In this document: positions 39,328-48,675 of the stretch, piece by piece
How the letters are laid out: every line of letters begins with the position of its first letter
Position numbering within the stretch: the first letter of the stretch is position 1
Assembly: GCF_900120405.1 (NCBI RefSeq)
Contig: NZ_LT635493.1
Coordinates: 716,897 to 780,896, forward strand
Direction: 5' to 3'
Source: Urinicoccus massiliensis
Lineage (GTDB): Bacteria; Bacillota; Clostridia; Tissierellales; Peptoniphilaceae
Length of the DNA: 64,000 nucleotides
Position numbers and translations under genes: made by a program
Notes under the pieces: model-generated
What the model was told of the DNA's origin: nothing
The model's input: the letters and a program-made list of their open reading frames with translations, nothing else
The model's database searches: none

Positions 39328-39543
39328 ATGAACCATATTTGTTTAAAATTAATTCGTTTTTACCAGAAATACCTATCTCCTACTATTTTTGCAGGAGCCC
39401 ACTGCAGGTTTCAACCAACCTGTAGTGAATATGCAAGGCAGGCTTTTGAAAAATATTCTTTTGGCAAGGCTTTGCTATTGACGATAAAAAGAATTCTAAA
39501 GTGTCACCCCTTCCATCCGGGAGGGTACGACCCTCTACCCTAG
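39328..39543 (+). CDS. yidD: Membrane protein insertion efficiency factor YidD
   Basis: A 71-residue amphipathic-helix protein associated with YidC. The family Cys-containing blocks HCRFQPTCSEYA and CHPFHPGGYDP are both present. It is in the standard position between rnpA and yidC, three bases after rnpA. Confidence 0.96.
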   Translation: MNHICLKLIRFYQKYLSPTIFAGAHCRFQPTCSEYARQAFEKYSFGKALLLTIKRILKCHPFHPGGYDPLP

Positions 39544-39558
39544 AAGGAGGATTTTAAT

Positions 39559-40332
39559 TTGATAAGTTTCATAGCAACAATACTTGGTAAGGTGCTTTTT
39601 TACATCTACCGGTTACTTGAAACGACGATACCTCAGGAACCCAAGCTGATTAGTTATTACGCTTTGGCTGTTATTGTAACAACCATCATCTTCAAACTTG
39701 CCCTATTGCCTTTAAATATTGCGCAAACAAAAAATCAAAGAAAGATGGCCGAGTTACAACCTGAAGTTCAAAAATTGCAACAAAAATATAAGAATGACCA
39801 ACAAACACTTGCTTTAAAGACTCAACAACTTTATAAGGAAGCCAACCACAACCCCCTAATGGGTTGTTTGCCGCTACTTATTCAGTTTCCTATTATCATT
39901 TCATTCTTTTACATATTTAGAGATCCTCAAAAGTACGCCTTTACCGATCCTAGTATGTATCAAAGCATGGCCAAAAATTTTTTCTATTTGACCAACTTAG
40001 AAAATATAGACCGGACTATGGTTTTGCCTTTTATCGCTGCAGGTTTAACTCTTGCAACATCTTTATTGATGCAAAAGATCCAGGCCAAAACTAATCCCCA
40101 AGCCAAGCAAATGGCTGAGCAACAAGGTATGATGAAGATGATGCTCTATATGGGACCTGTAATGATTTTATTTGCAGGACAACGTCTTGCTGGAGGGATA
40201 GCCCTCTACTGGTCTGTAAGCAATGCTTTTACCTTGATTCAACAAATTGTCAGCTATAAAAGTATTGATGATGCTGAAGAAGAGGCTTTACAAGAGGCCA
40301 AGGAAAAGAAAGAGAATCGAAAGAATAAATAA
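39559..40332 (+). CDS. yidC: Membrane protein insertase YidC/Oxa1
   Basis: A 257-residue insertase of the short Gram-positive type with five membrane segments and no large periplasmic domain or lipobox. NPLMGCLPLLIQFPII is the hallmark of the second helix, and the hairpin of charged helices follows LLPLNIAQTKNQRKM. The start is TTG 39559, with AAGGAGG nine bases upstream. The tail is Lys/Glu-rich for ribosome contact. Confidence 0.94.
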   Translation: MISFIATILGKVLFYIYRLLETTIPQEPKLISYYALAVIVTTIIFKLALLPLNIAQTKNQRKMAELQPEVQKLQQKYKNDQQTLALKTQQLYKEANHNPLMGCLPLLIQFPIIISFFYIFRDPQKYAFTDPSMYQSMAKNFFYLTNLENIDRTMVLPFIAAGLTLATSLLMQKIQAKTNPQAKQMAEQQGMMKMMLYMGPVMILFAGQRLAGGIALYWSVSNAFTLIQQIVSYKSIDDAEEEALQEAKEKKENRKNK

Positions 40333-40368
40333 GGTAGTTTAACCACGATCTATAATGAGGTGACTAAA

Positions 40369-41182
40369 ATGAGTTATGTCATAACCAGTGCGGATTCAGT
40401 TGAAAAAGCCATAGAAGATGGACTTCAAAAGTTAAATACCACTCGAGACAAGGTTGAAGTTGAGGTTTTGCAAGAAGCCTCCAAGGGTTTCTTGGGCCTA
40501 ATTGGCTCAAAGGAAGCAACAGTAAAATTAACAACGATTGTGGATGCTAAAAACCTGGTCCGGTCTATTTTACAAGATGAAGAACTGGATGAAATTGAAC
40601 TTGTTGAGGATTCTCAAGACTCCCACCAAGAAGTTTATGAGGTCAAAAAATCAAGTGAAGAAGCTCCCAAGGCTCCTACAGACTCAGTAAAAAATGCTTC
40701 AAACCAAATGACTTGTCAAGAAAAAGAAGAGAAAATCCGTCTTTTTGTAGAAAAATTAAGTCAGGTTTTTGACCTGGAAATGAACACGCGAATTGAGGAA
40801 AAGGAAGACTTCTTAGAAGTAGAAATCTTGGGAGACGAAAATAAGTTAGGTATTGTCATTGGAAAAAGAGGAGCCACCTTGGATGCCATCCAATACCTGA
40901 TGACCAGAATGGTAAATAAGGACCAAGATGAATACACAAGAGTGCTTTTAGATACCAGCAATTATCGAGCAAAACGCGAAAAAACTTTAGTATCTTTAGC
41001 AGAAAAAAACGGCCAATAAGGTTCTTAAAACAGGTCGAAATATCCGTCTTGAACCCATGAATGCAGCTGAACGCAGGATTATCCATTCAGCCTTACAGGA
41101 TAAAGAAGGAATCATGACTTATTCTGAGGGACGAGACCCTCATAGACGGGTAACCATTCAAAAACAAAGAGACTATGATTAA
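40369..41182 (+). pseudogene. jag: jag (khpB) RNA-binding protein gene, frameshifted in the R3H domain
   Basis: Jag/KhpB has Jag-N, KH and R3H domains and binds RNA with KhpA. From ATG 40369 (GAGGTG upstream), Jag-N (residues 1-50) and KH (GIVIGKRGATLDAIQ) are intact. The frame then ends at 41019, just after EKTLVSLAEK. The following +1 frame continues exactly where the R3H domain should: KVLKTGRNIRLEPMNAAERR, then SEGRDPHRR, to a TAA at 41180-41182. One extra A in the run A7 at 41003-41009 explains it. It may be a sequencing error, a real mutation, or a site of slippage. Confidence 0.85.
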
Positions 41183-41208
41183 AGACCTTCCTTTTGAAGG
41201 TCTTTATT
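41181..41208 (+). terminator. Terminator after jag
   Basis: AAAGACCTTC and GAAGGTCTTT pair across a short loop, followed by ATTTTAA. It overlaps the jag stop in the restored frame, which supports 41182 as the true end of the gene. Confidence 0.8.
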
Positions 41209-41234
41209 TTAATTGAAATAGAAAGGAAATCAAA

Positions 41235-42602
41235 TTGAGTGAAACAATTGCGGCAATATCCACGGCAACAGGGCCTGGCGGCATAGGGATTGTCCGGTTA
41301 AGTGGAGATCAAGCCTTAGAAATTGGACAAAAAATGTTTCAAACAATGGATCAAAATCCCCTGGACTTAGATAAAAATAGGGTCCTCCAATACGGCCATA
41401 TTGTCGATAACAAGCAAGTCATTGATGAAGTTTTGACTGCATCAATGAAGGGGCCTGGAACCTATACCCGGGAGGACATGGTAGAAATTTATTGCCATGG
41501 AGGGCGGATTGCTTTAAGTAAGGTCTTAGACTATGCTCTACGCCTGGGAGCTCGGATGGCGGAGCCTGGAGAGTTTACCAAAAGAGCCTTTTTAAATGGA
41601 AGACTGGACCTATCCCAAGCAGAATCCGTCATTGACTTAATTGAAGCCAAGTCCAACCAAGCATATGAACAAGGTTTGCTTCAATTAAGTGGGGCCCTGG
41701 GTCAAGAATTTAGAGAAATTGAAGACAAGTTAATGGAAGTGACGGGCTTGATTGTAGCAAATATTGATTTTCCGGAAGATGATATTGAACTTTTAAACCG
41801 GGAGAAATTTCAAGAGCTGGCTCAAGACCTTTTAGCCAGGATTGACCACTTAATCCAGTCTGCCTCCCGAGGCAAGATGCTCAAAGACGGGATTAAGACT
41901 GTTATCGTAGGTAAACCCAATGTGGGTAAGTCTTCTCTTTTAAATGTCTTATTAAAGGAAGACCGGGCCATTGTAACAGATATTCCTGGAACGACTCGAG
42001 ATTCCATTGAAGAGTATATCAGTCTAGATGATGTGGTCCTCCACATTATTGATACAGCAGGTATTCGACAAACTGAGGACAAGGTTGAAAGGATTGGTGT
42101 GGAAAGATCTGTGGCGGCTATGGACCAAGCAGATATTATCCTGGCCCTATTTGACCAATCCAGACCCCTGGACCAAGAGGACCAAGACTTAATGGACCTT
42201 TTAAAGGATAGGAAGGTCCTCTACATCCTTAATAAAAGTGATGAAAAAGGTAAATGGGATCAAGAATTTAAGGATTTTTTCCAAGGCAAGGAGACTTTTT
42301 CCATCAGTGTTTTAAATAAGGAGGGAATCCAGGAACTGGAAGAGGCCTTAAAAAACATCTATTATGATGGGCAGGTGGACGTTCAGGGTCTGGCTGTAAC
42401 CAACCTAAGACAGTTAGATGCCCTGAGACGGACCAAAAAGAGTATTGAGGCCATTAAGGATGGAGTTGAAATGGACGTTCCCATGGATTGCATCGAGGTG
42501 GATGTCAGAGAGGCTCTAAATTCTATTGGAGAAATAACAGGTCAAACCGTAACGGAAGATATATTAGACCGGATCTTCCATGATTTTTGCATAGGAAAGT
42601 AG
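41235..42602 (+). CDS. mnmE: tRNA modification GTPase MnmE
   Basis: With MnmG it adds the (carboxymethyl)aminomethyl group to wobble U34 of tRNAs. 455 residues: an N-terminal folate-binding domain, then a G domain with Walker A GKPNVGKSS, DTAG and NKSD, and the C-terminal FCIGK with the catalytic Cys. The start is TTG 41235 after AAAGGAAA. It is followed by mnmG after seven bases. Confidence 0.97.
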   Translation: MSETIAAISTATGPGGIGIVRLSGDQALEIGQKMFQTMDQNPLDLDKNRVLQYGHIVDNKQVIDEVLTASMKGPGTYTREDMVEIYCHGGRIALSKVLDYALRLGARMAEPGEFTKRAFLNGRLDLSQAESVIDLIEAKSNQAYEQGLLQLSGALGQEFREIEDKLMEVTGLIVANIDFPEDDIELLNREKFQELAQDLLARIDHLIQSASRGKMLKDGIKTVIVGKPNVGKSSLLNVLLKEDRAIVTDIPGTTRDSIEEYISLDDVVLHIIDTAGIRQTEDKVERIGVERSVAAMDQADIILALFDQSRPLDQEDQDLMDLLKDRKVLYILNKSDEKGKWDQEFKDFFQGKETFSISVLNKEGIQELEEALKNIYYDGQVDVQGLAVTNLRQLDALRRTKKSIEAIKDGVEMDVPMDCIEVDVREALNSIGEITGQTVTEDILDRIFHDFCIGK

Positions 42603-42609
42603 GAAATAG

Positions 42610-44511
42610 ATGGGCAAAGTACGACAATTTGAAGCGGGAAACTATGATATAGTGGTGGTTGGTGCCGGCCATGCAGGAACGGAGGCAGGCCTAGCTGGGG
42701 CTAGAATGGGGTTAAAAACCCTAATCCTCACTCTAAACCTGGACTCTCTAGTGGCCATGAGCTGTAATCCCAATATTGGAGGAACCGGCAAGGGTCACTT
42801 GGTAAGGGAAATTGATGCTCTCGGGGGTGAAATGGCTGTTAACATAGACAAGACCTTCATCCAAAGTAGGATGCTCAACCTATCCAAGGGGCCTGCTGTC
42901 CATAGTTTAAGGGTTCAAGCGGACAAGAGAAGATACCATGAGGAAATGAAAAAAACGGTAGAGGACCAAGAAAACTTGGACCTGGAAGAAGGAGATGTGG
43001 CAGAAATCCTGGTGGAAGACCAGCAGGTTCAAGGGGTTGTCACCACTACTGGGGCTATTTATCGGACTTCTTGTGTAATTTTGTGTACAGGAACCTATCT
43101 GGGTGGGCGAATTTATATGGGTGAATTAAATTACCCATCAGGCCCAATAGGTATGAAGGGGGCCTATGAACTGACTCCCTGCTTAAAGGAACTTGGCCTT
43201 CCCCTTATGAGGTTAAAAACAGGAACTCCAGCCCGGGTTCACAGGGATTCCATTGATTTTTCCAAGATGGAAATCCAAGAGGGAGACAAGGATTTTGAGC
43301 CATTTTCCTTTATGAATATTGACAAGGACTTAGACGTGGACCAAGTCCCCTGCTATTTAACCTATACAACAGAAAAGTGTCACCAGATCATTCGTGAAAA
43401 CATCAACCGAGCAGCCATGTATTTGGGAGATATTGAGGGAACGGGGCCACGCTACTGCCCTTCTATCGAAGACAAGGTTGTGCGCTTTGCCGACAAGACA
43501 GCCCACCAGGTTTTTATTGAACCCGAGGGATTGACTACCAAAGAAATGTATGTCCAAGGGGTTTCTTCTTCCCTGCCGGAAGAAGTCCAAAAACAACTCT
43601 ATAAGGAAATCATCGGCCTTGAAAATGTGAAGTTTATGCGGGATGCCTATGCCATTGAGTATGATGCCATTGATGCAACAGTCTTAAAACGTTCCTTAGA
43701 GCACAAGGACATTCAAGGGCTCTTTTTTGCAGGCCAAATCAATGGAAGCTCTGGATACGAAGAGGCAGCCTGTCAAGGTTTGATTGCAGGAATTAATGCA
43801 GCTAGAAAGGTTCAAGGGAAAGAAGCCTTGGTTTTGGATCGGTCCCAAGCCTATATAGGGGTCTTGATTGATGACCTGGTAACCAAGGGGACCAAGGAAC
43901 CCTACCGGATGATGACCTCCCGAGCAGAATACCGGTTGACCCTAAGACAGGATAATGCAGACTTACGATTAACAGAAATAGGACATGAGATTGGCCTGGC
44001 TAGCCAAGACCGCTATGAAAGAATGCTGGACCGGCAAGATCAAATTCAAAAAGAGCTGGACCGGTTAAGTAAAATTCGGGTCAACCCAACCCAGGAAAAC
44101 AACAAGCTCCTGGCCGACCTGGGGTCCACCCCCTTGAAAAACGGACTTAGCCTGGAAGAAATTATTCGTAGGCCTGAGCTGGACTATGACAGGACCAAGG
44201 CCTTTGATCCAGATAGGACAGACCTAAGAGCGGACATCAAAAAGCAGGTAGAGATTCAAATCAAGTACAAGGGATATATTGAAAAGCAAGCCCAACAAAT
44301 CAGACAAGTGAAAAAGCTGGAAAACAAGCCCCTGGATTTGGACTTCAACTACCAGGAGGTCAAGGGATTAAGGAATGAAGCCAAGGAAAAGCTTGAAAAA
44401 GTTAGACCTGAAACCCTAGGCCAAGCCAGCCGAATTACAGGGGTTTCCCCTGCTGACATCAATGTCTTGTTGATTCACCTAGAAAGTAAAAAGAGGTCAA
44501 GCCATGTTTAA
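42610..44511 (+). CDS. mnmG: tRNA uridine-5-carboxymethylaminomethyl enzyme MnmG (GidA)
   Basis: The FAD-binding partner of MnmE, 633 residues. [13 protein letters not shown] is the dinucleotide-binding loop, [20 protein letters not shown] the family signature, and [15 protein letters not shown] the second GidA motif. The C-terminal helical domain binds MnmE and tRNA. It overlaps rsmG by eight bases. Confidence 0.97.
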   Translation: MGKVRQFEAGNYDIVVVGAGHAGTEAGLAGARMGLKTLILTLNLDSLVAMSCNPNIGGTGKGHLVREIDALGGEMAVNIDKTFIQSRMLNLSKGPAVHSLRVQADKRRYHEEMKKTVEDQENLDLEEGDVAEILVEDQQVQGVVTTTGAIYRTSCVILCTGTYLGGRIYMGELNYPSGPIGMKGAYELTPCLKELGLPLMRLKTGTPARVHRDSIDFSKMEIQEGDKDFEPFSFMNIDKDLDVDQVPCYLTYTTEKCHQIIRENINRAAMYLGDIEGTGPRYCPSIEDKVVRFADKTAHQVFIEPEGLTTKEMYVQGVSSSLPEEVQKQLYKEIIGLENVKFMRDAYAIEYDAIDATVLKRSLEHKDIQGLFFAGQINGSSGYEEAACQGLIAGINAARKVQGKEALVLDRSQAYIGVLIDDLVTKGTKEPYRMMTSRAEYRLTLRQDNADLRLTEIGHEIGLASQDRYERMLDRQDQIQKELDRLSKIRVNPTQENNKLLADLGSTPLKNGLSLEEIIRRPELDYDRTKAFDPDRTDLRADIKKQVEIQIKYKGYIEKQAQQIRQVKKLENKPLDLDFNYQEVKGLRNEAKEKLEKVRPETLGQASRITGVSPADINVLLIHLESKKRSSHV

Positions 44512-45199
44512 GGAAGAAATTGAAAAAATGGGTCTGGAATCCTGCTATGGAGACTTTGAAGACTTCAAAAGTCGGGTTTTGGAAAAAAACAAGGTCATGA
44601 ATCTGACAGCCATTACAGAGGATGAAGAATTTAACATCAAACATTTTTTGGACTCCCTTTCTCTTTTAAAATTAGATCAGATCCAGGGAGTTAAAAGAGT
44701 TTTAGACTTGGGAACCGGAGCAGGATTCCCAGGATTCCCATTAAAAATAGCCAAAAGAGACCTGGATGTAACCCTACTGGACTCCTTGAAAAAAAGAATT
44801 GATTTTTTAAATGAAAGCATAGAAGACATGGGATTGGAAGGTATCAAGGGGATCCACGCCCGAGCAGAAGAACTTTCTCGCAAGGAGGACTATAGGGAGA
44901 CTTTTGACCTGGTGACTTCCAGGGCGGTGGCCAACCTAGCCACCCTTTATGAATACTGTCTCCCCTTTGTAAAGGTTGGGGGCTATATGGTAGCTATGAA
45001 GGGCCCTGACATTGAAGGAGAACTACAAGAAGGTCAAACTGCTCTTAAAACTTTGGGAGGAGAACTTGTTGAAGTCAGAAAGGTAGACCTTCCTCCAGAC
45101 ATAGAGCACACTCTCATCCTAGTAAAAAAAGTAAAGACCACTCCTAAGAAATACCCTAGGGCCGGAGGAAAACCACGTAAAAACCCTATCGGCCTATGA
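44504..45199 (+). CDS. rsmG: 16S rRNA m7G527 methyltransferase RsmG (GidB)
   Basis: A 231-residue class-I AdoMet methyltransferase that modifies G527 of 16S rRNA. The AdoMet loop is [15 protein letters not shown] near residue 67, and [14 protein letters not shown] is the family motif. The usual RKxGTP end is altered to [10 protein letters not shown]. Confidence 0.95.
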   Translation: MFKEEIEKMGLESCYGDFEDFKSRVLEKNKVMNLTAITEDEEFNIKHFLDSLSLLKLDQIQGVKRVLDLGTGAGFPGFPLKIAKRDLDVTLLDSLKKRIDFLNESIEDMGLEGIKGIHARAEELSRKEDYRETFDLVTSRAVANLATLYEYCLPFVKVGGYMVAMKGPDIEGELQEGQTALKTLGGELVEVRKVDLPPDIEHTLILVKKVKTTPKKYPRAGGKPRKNPIGL

Positions 45200-45468
45200 T
45201 CTGGCTCATATATTTAACCCTAGGGCTGGGAACCCTCTATGTCTTTTATAGGAGTAAAAAATTTTGGCAATTGACTTTCTTGTTGCTTTTATCAACAAGC
45301 TACCTGGCCAGTACGGAAGTATTTGCAAACCTGCCCTTTGTAGGACGAGTCCTTGTTTTTTTACTTGGGCTCACAAGTCTCCTTTACTTCCTTTTTGAAC
45401 TCAATAAGGATTACAAGGAAAAGAAATTAGAAACCCGAAGACAGTTAAGACAAGAAAAAGAAAAATAA
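45196..45468 (+). CDS. Small membrane protein of unknown function
   Basis: A 90-residue protein with about three hydrophobic helices (residues 2-17, 25-45, 48-68) and a strongly charged Lys/Glu/Arg tail of about 20 residues. I do not recognise a family. Its ATG overlaps the rsmG stop (ATGA), so it is translated with rsmG. The first parS site starts three bases after its stop codon. Confidence 0.7.
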   Translation: MIWLIYLTLGLGTLYVFYRSKKFWQLTFLLLLSTSYLASTEVFANLPFVGRVLVFLLGLTSLLYFLFELNKDYKEKKLETRRQLRQEKEK

Positions 45469-45470
45469 AA

Positions 45471-45486
45471 TGTTCCACGTGGAACA
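45471..45486. other. parS centromere site 1
   Basis: TGTTCCACGTGGAACA is a perfect 16-base palindrome and a canonical ParB-binding parS sequence, in the expected origin-proximal location after mnmG-rsmG. Confidence 0.93.
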
Positions 45487-45488
45487 AA

Positions 45489-45515
45489 AAGGCAACCTTA
45501 AGGTTGCCTTTTCTT
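45489..45515 (+). terminator. Terminator after the rsmG operon
   Basis: AAGGCAACC-TTAA-GGTTGCCTT followed by TTCTT is a GC-rich hairpin. It ends the mnmE-mnmG-rsmG transcript. Between it and the second parS (45516-45670) I find no gene and no recognisable RNA. Confidence 0.8.
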
Positions 45516-45670
45516 ATGCAAAAAATAGGTCGACCCAGGCCAGAGGAACAAACCAAATAAATTTTTGGAGCACGCAAATAGTTTAGTGAATAAATCTTAC
45601 CCACCCCATTAAAAACAAACAAGAAGATAAAAACGAAATGAAGGCAAAATAATTAAGAGGAAAACAAAAA

Positions 45671-45686
45671 TGTTCCACGTGGAACA
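45671..45686. other. parS centromere site 2
   Basis: A second, identical copy of the 16-base palindrome, exactly 200 bases from the first. Confidence 0.93.
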
Positions 45687-45742
45687 TTTTAAAATCTTTT
45701 GTCGAGAATCTATAAAAACAGGCTTTGTGATCAGATTGTTCC

Positions 45743-45770
45743 TTGAAAATACGGGATTCTGTGCTATAAT
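45743..45770 (+). promoter_or_regulatory. Promoter of eutS-eutP-eutV-eutW
   Basis: TTGAAA (45743-45748), a 16-base spacer, TATAAT (45765-45770). The leader is only about 30 bases and has no ANTAR hairpins or terminator, so the sensor genes are probably expressed without ethanolamine control. Confidence 0.75.
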
Positions 45771-45807
45771 AAAGAGGACCATTTAAACATAGAAAGTGAG
45801 TACAATT

Positions 45808-46155
45808 ATGGATGAAATAAAACAAAGAATTATACAAGAATTTGTTCCAGGTAAACAGGTAACTATTGCCCATGTAATTGCAAACCCAAAAAGAGAAATT
45901 TACACCAAACTTGGGCTAACAGAAGAATCTAGTGGGGCTATTGGAATTTTAACCATTACTCCAGGAGAAGGAACTATTATAGCAGCAGATGTTGCGTCGA
46001 AAAGTGCAGGAATAAATATAGAATTTATTGACCGGTTTTCAGGAGCTCTTTTAATTACCGGGGACGTGTCTTCTGTTGAAGAGTCTCTTCAAAATGTTAT
46101 TTCAACTTTAGAATCTATCCTACACTTTACCCCAACGGTAGTAACGAGGTCATAA
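45808..46155 (+). CDS. eutS: Ethanolamine microcompartment shell protein EutS
   Basis: A 115-residue circularly permuted BMC-domain protein that forms bent hexamers in the shell. The start is ATG 45808 (MDEIKQRIIQEFVPGKQVT), which aligns with the enteric EutS start and has AAAGTGAG seven bases upstream; the in-frame GTG at 45796 lies within that site. IEFIDRFSGALLITGDV is the conserved core. It overlaps eutP by one base. Confidence 0.95.
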   Translation: MDEIKQRIIQEFVPGKQVTIAHVIANPKREIYTKLGLTEESSGAIGILTITPGEGTIIAADVASKSAGINIEFIDRFSGALLITGDVSSVEESLQNVISTLESILHFTPTVVTRS

Positions 46156-46592
46156 TGGATAAAAAAATTATGTTAGTGGGGAAGACCCTCACTGGGAAAA
46201 CAACCCTAATCCAACATCTTCTATATGGGGAAGCACAATATAAAAAAACCCAGGCCATTGAGTTTTTAGGCAACTTCATTGACACACCTGGAGAGTATAT
46301 TGAGCTGCCAACCATGTACCATGCTCTGCTAATTACCAGCTATGAGGCATCAATTATTTTGTTTTTAATTGACAGTCACGAAAAGAGCTCAGTCTTTCCG
46401 CCAAACTTTGCCCAAGCCTTTAACCGAGAAGTTATTGGAGTTGTAACAAAATTGGACCAAGGCGGTGACTACGAAAAGGCCAAAACCCAACTCATTAAGG
46501 CGGGGGTAAAAGAAGTCTTTCCAATCAATTATGAGGATCCTTCGACTGTTCAAGCCTTAAAAGACTATCTAATGGGAAAAGATATAGAATAA
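46155..46592 (+). CDS. eutP: Ethanolamine utilisation GTPase-like protein EutP
   Basis: A 145-residue P-loop protein (VGKTLTGKTTL at residue 8, FIDTPGEY, VTKLDQ) of the EutP/PduV family. Salmonella EutP has been reported to have acetate kinase activity; PduV-like proteins associate with the shell. It is translationally coupled to eutS. Confidence 0.92.
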   Translation: MDKKIMLVGKTLTGKTTLIQHLLYGEAQYKKTQAIEFLGNFIDTPGEYIELPTMYHALLITSYEASIILFLIDSHEKSSVFPPNFAQAFNREVIGVVTKLDQGGDYEKAKTQLIKAGVKEVFPINYEDPSTVQALKDYLMGKDIE

Positions 46593-46633
46593 ATCGAAAT
46601 ATTTTTAATAGATAAATTCGAAGGGGGTTGTAT

Positions 46634-47209
46634 ATGGAAACAACCGTAGTAGTGGCTGAAGATGAATTAATTACACGGATGGATTTGGCGGAAATTTTAA
46701 AAGGAGCAGGCTATAAGGTGGTCGGTATGGCCAAGGATGGTCTGGATGCCATTGAAATTTGCCGTAGAGAAAAACCCAACCTAGCCATTATGGATGTTAA
46801 AATGCCTGTTATGGATGGCCTAGAGGCCATTAAAATCATACAAAAAGAAAAAATAGCCGGATGCATCGTTCTTCTTACAGCCTTTAGTGACAATGAATAT
46901 ATTGAAAAAGCAAGAGACTTAGGCGTCATGACCTACATGGTGAAGCCCTTTGACGAATCAACCTTGATCCCTGCAATAAAAGTGGCTCTGGCCAAGCAAA
47001 GGGAAATGGATAAAATCCAAGATGAATTGGAAGTCATTTCTAAAAAATTGGATGACCGCAAGTTTGTAGAAAGAGCCAAGGGAATCCTTATGAAAAAGCA
47101 CCACTTTTCTGAAGATCAAGCCTATAAAACCTTGAGAAAACTCGCCATGGACAAGAGGATGTCTATTTCAGAAATCAGCCGCTTGCTCATTGATTCAATA
47201 AAGGACTAG
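46634..47209 (+). CDS. eutV: ANTAR-domain response regulator EutV
   Basis: RNA-binding antiterminator, 191 residues. The N-terminal receiver domain has the phospho-acceptor in AIMDVKMPVMDG, the acidic pair in VAEDE and the Lys in MVKPFD. The C-terminal ANTAR helices (residues about 125-185, VERAKGILMKKHHFSE) bind paired hexaloop hairpins. Phosphorylated by EutW, it should prevent terminator formation in the leader before eutA. The start is ATG 46634, with AAGGGGG seven bases upstream. An in-frame TTG lies two codons earlier. Confidence 0.95.
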   Translation: METTVVVAEDELITRMDLAEILKGAGYKVVGMAKDGLDAIEICRREKPNLAIMDVKMPVMDGLEAIKIIQKEKIAGCIVLLTAFSDNEYIEKARDLGVMTYMVKPFDESTLIPAIKVALAKQREMDKIQDELEVISKKLDDRKFVERAKGILMKKHHFSEDQAYKTLRKLAMDKRMSISEISRLLIDSIKD

Positions 47210-47210
47210 T

Positions 47211-48596
47211 ATGGACAGGAAAATTAAAAAACTTTGTCAAGCATATACAAACTTGACCAAAGAAGATATAGAAATACTTGAAAATTTAAATACCTTTTTA
47301 CCTCTCCTCTCTGAAACTCATGGAGGAGATGTTTTTATAGACTGCAAAACCTGGGATAGCAATGCAGCTATTGTTGTGGCAGAGGCCTTGAAACCTGGGA
47401 CATCCTATAAGGAGACAGTGGTTGGAAAACTTGCCTATCGGGAGAATGAGCCAGCGGCCCTAAGAACCTTGAGCACGGGGGTAAGGACCCTACGCCTATC
47501 GGGAGTCAGCCAAGAAAACAACCCCATTCTCCAAACAACCACAGCCATTAAAAACCAAGACAAGGTCATAGGGGTTCTAATTATTGAAAATGACGTAAGT
47601 GAAGAGTTCATTGAAAAGAATAAGTTAATGGAAAATCAAATGTATGAAAACCCCAAAACTTCTTCTTTTATTCCTATTGTCAGTGATTATGTTGTGGACT
47701 CTCTTTTGATTTTTAATAAAGAAGGGGTCCTTCAATATGCCAACAATTCAGCCAAGACCTTTTATCGTTTTTTAGGTTATAAAGAAGACTTGGAAGGGAT
47801 GCATTTTACAAACCTGGCCTTAGAAAACACCAGTTTTGAAAGAATTTTACAAGAAAAGTACCTGGAAACCAAGGAGCTCTATATAGGAGAGAATTGCTAC
47901 AACATCAAGTATTCCCTCTTCCAAGGGGATGAGCGACTGATTATGATCATCCGGGACCAAACCCAATTGATGCGGCAAAAAAAGGCCCTCATTACCAAAT
48001 CTGTGGCCATTCAGGAAATTCACCACCGGGTAAAAAACAACCTTCAAACCATTGCATCTCTTTTAAGAATGCAAAGTCGGAGAAGTAAAAACCCCCAATT
48101 AACCATTGCCTTCCAAGAAAGCATCAACCGGATTTTAAGTATTGCTACAACCCATGAAATTTTGGCCAAAGACTTGGATGGCCACATTTTAATCATAGAA
48201 TTAATTAAAAAAGTTTTAAGCAACACCATCTACACTGGGCAAAATGAGGGTAGAGTGAAAGAAGTTCAGGTCGAGGGAGATCCTACTTATATTGATGCCA
48301 ACAAGGGGACAACCCTGGCTCTAGTCATCAACGAACTGATAAGCAACGCCTATGAGCATGCTTTTAAACCTGGAGACCAAGGCACCATTCGGGTCCAAGT
48401 AAAAAGAGATATTTTTAAAAACCATATTATTGTAGAGGATAATGGGTGTGGCTTTGACCCGGAGGAAGAAAATGGGAACTCCTTCGGCCTAAATATTGTA
48501 AGGGGCCTTGTTCAAGAGGCTTTGCAGGGGGACGTCCACTTCACATCCTCTGAAAAAGGGACAAAAATCAAGCTGAGCTTCATAAATAGAGCATAA
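47211..48596 (+). CDS. eutW: Ethanolamine sensor histidine kinase EutW
   Basis: A 461-residue soluble kinase. The N-terminal ~140 residues form the ligand-sensing domain typical of EutW (SAGVRTLRLSG-like segment LSTGVRTLRLSG). A PAS domain follows (about 160-245, SLLIFNKEGVLQYAN). The HisKA_2 phospho-acceptor is EIHHRVKNNLQTIASLL, and the ATPase has NELISNAYEH and EDNGCGF. It lacks membrane segments, so it senses cytosolic ethanolamine. It lies one base after eutV. Confidence 0.94.
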   Translation: MDRKIKKLCQAYTNLTKEDIEILENLNTFLPLLSETHGGDVFIDCKTWDSNAAIVVAEALKPGTSYKETVVGKLAYRENEPAALRTLSTGVRTLRLSGVSQENNPILQTTTAIKNQDKVIGVLIIENDVSEEFIEKNKLMENQMYENPKTSSFIPIVSDYVVDSLLIFNKEGVLQYANNSAKTFYRFLGYKEDLEGMHFTNLALENTSFERILQEKYLETKELYIGENCYNIKYSLFQGDERLIMIIRDQTQLMRQKKALITKSVAIQEIHHRVKNNLQTIASLLRMQSRRSKNPQLTIAFQESINRILSIATTHEILAKDLDGHILIIELIKKVLSNTIYTGQNEGRVKEVQVEGDPTYIDANKGTTLALVINELISNAYEHAFKPGDQGTIRVQVKRDIFKNHIIVEDNGCGFDPEEENGNSFGLNIVRGLVQEALQGDVHFTSSEKGTKIKLSFINRA

Positions 48597-48640
48597 AAAA
48601 AGCACGGAGAAAAAATTTAAAAAAATATTACAAAAAGCCC

Positions 48641-48669
48641 TTGAAAACATTTTTTCCTTTTGCTATACT
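48641..48669 (+). promoter_or_regulatory. Promoter of the eut structural operon
   Basis: TTGAAA (48641-48646), a 17-base spacer, TATACT (48664-48669). The start site should fall near 48676, at the foot of the first ANTAR-type hairpin. Confidence 0.8.
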
Positions 48670-48675
48670 TAAGAT

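Noticed and set aside
40961..41035. Programmed frameshift signal in jag
   Set aside because: No stop-codon-proximal Shine-Dalgarno, pseudoknot or heptameric -1 site fits the required +1 change. A simple A-run indel or slippage explains it better.
45777..45807. ANTAR hairpins before eutS
   Set aside because: The leader is about 30 bases with no stem-loop having an A1/G4 hexaloop.
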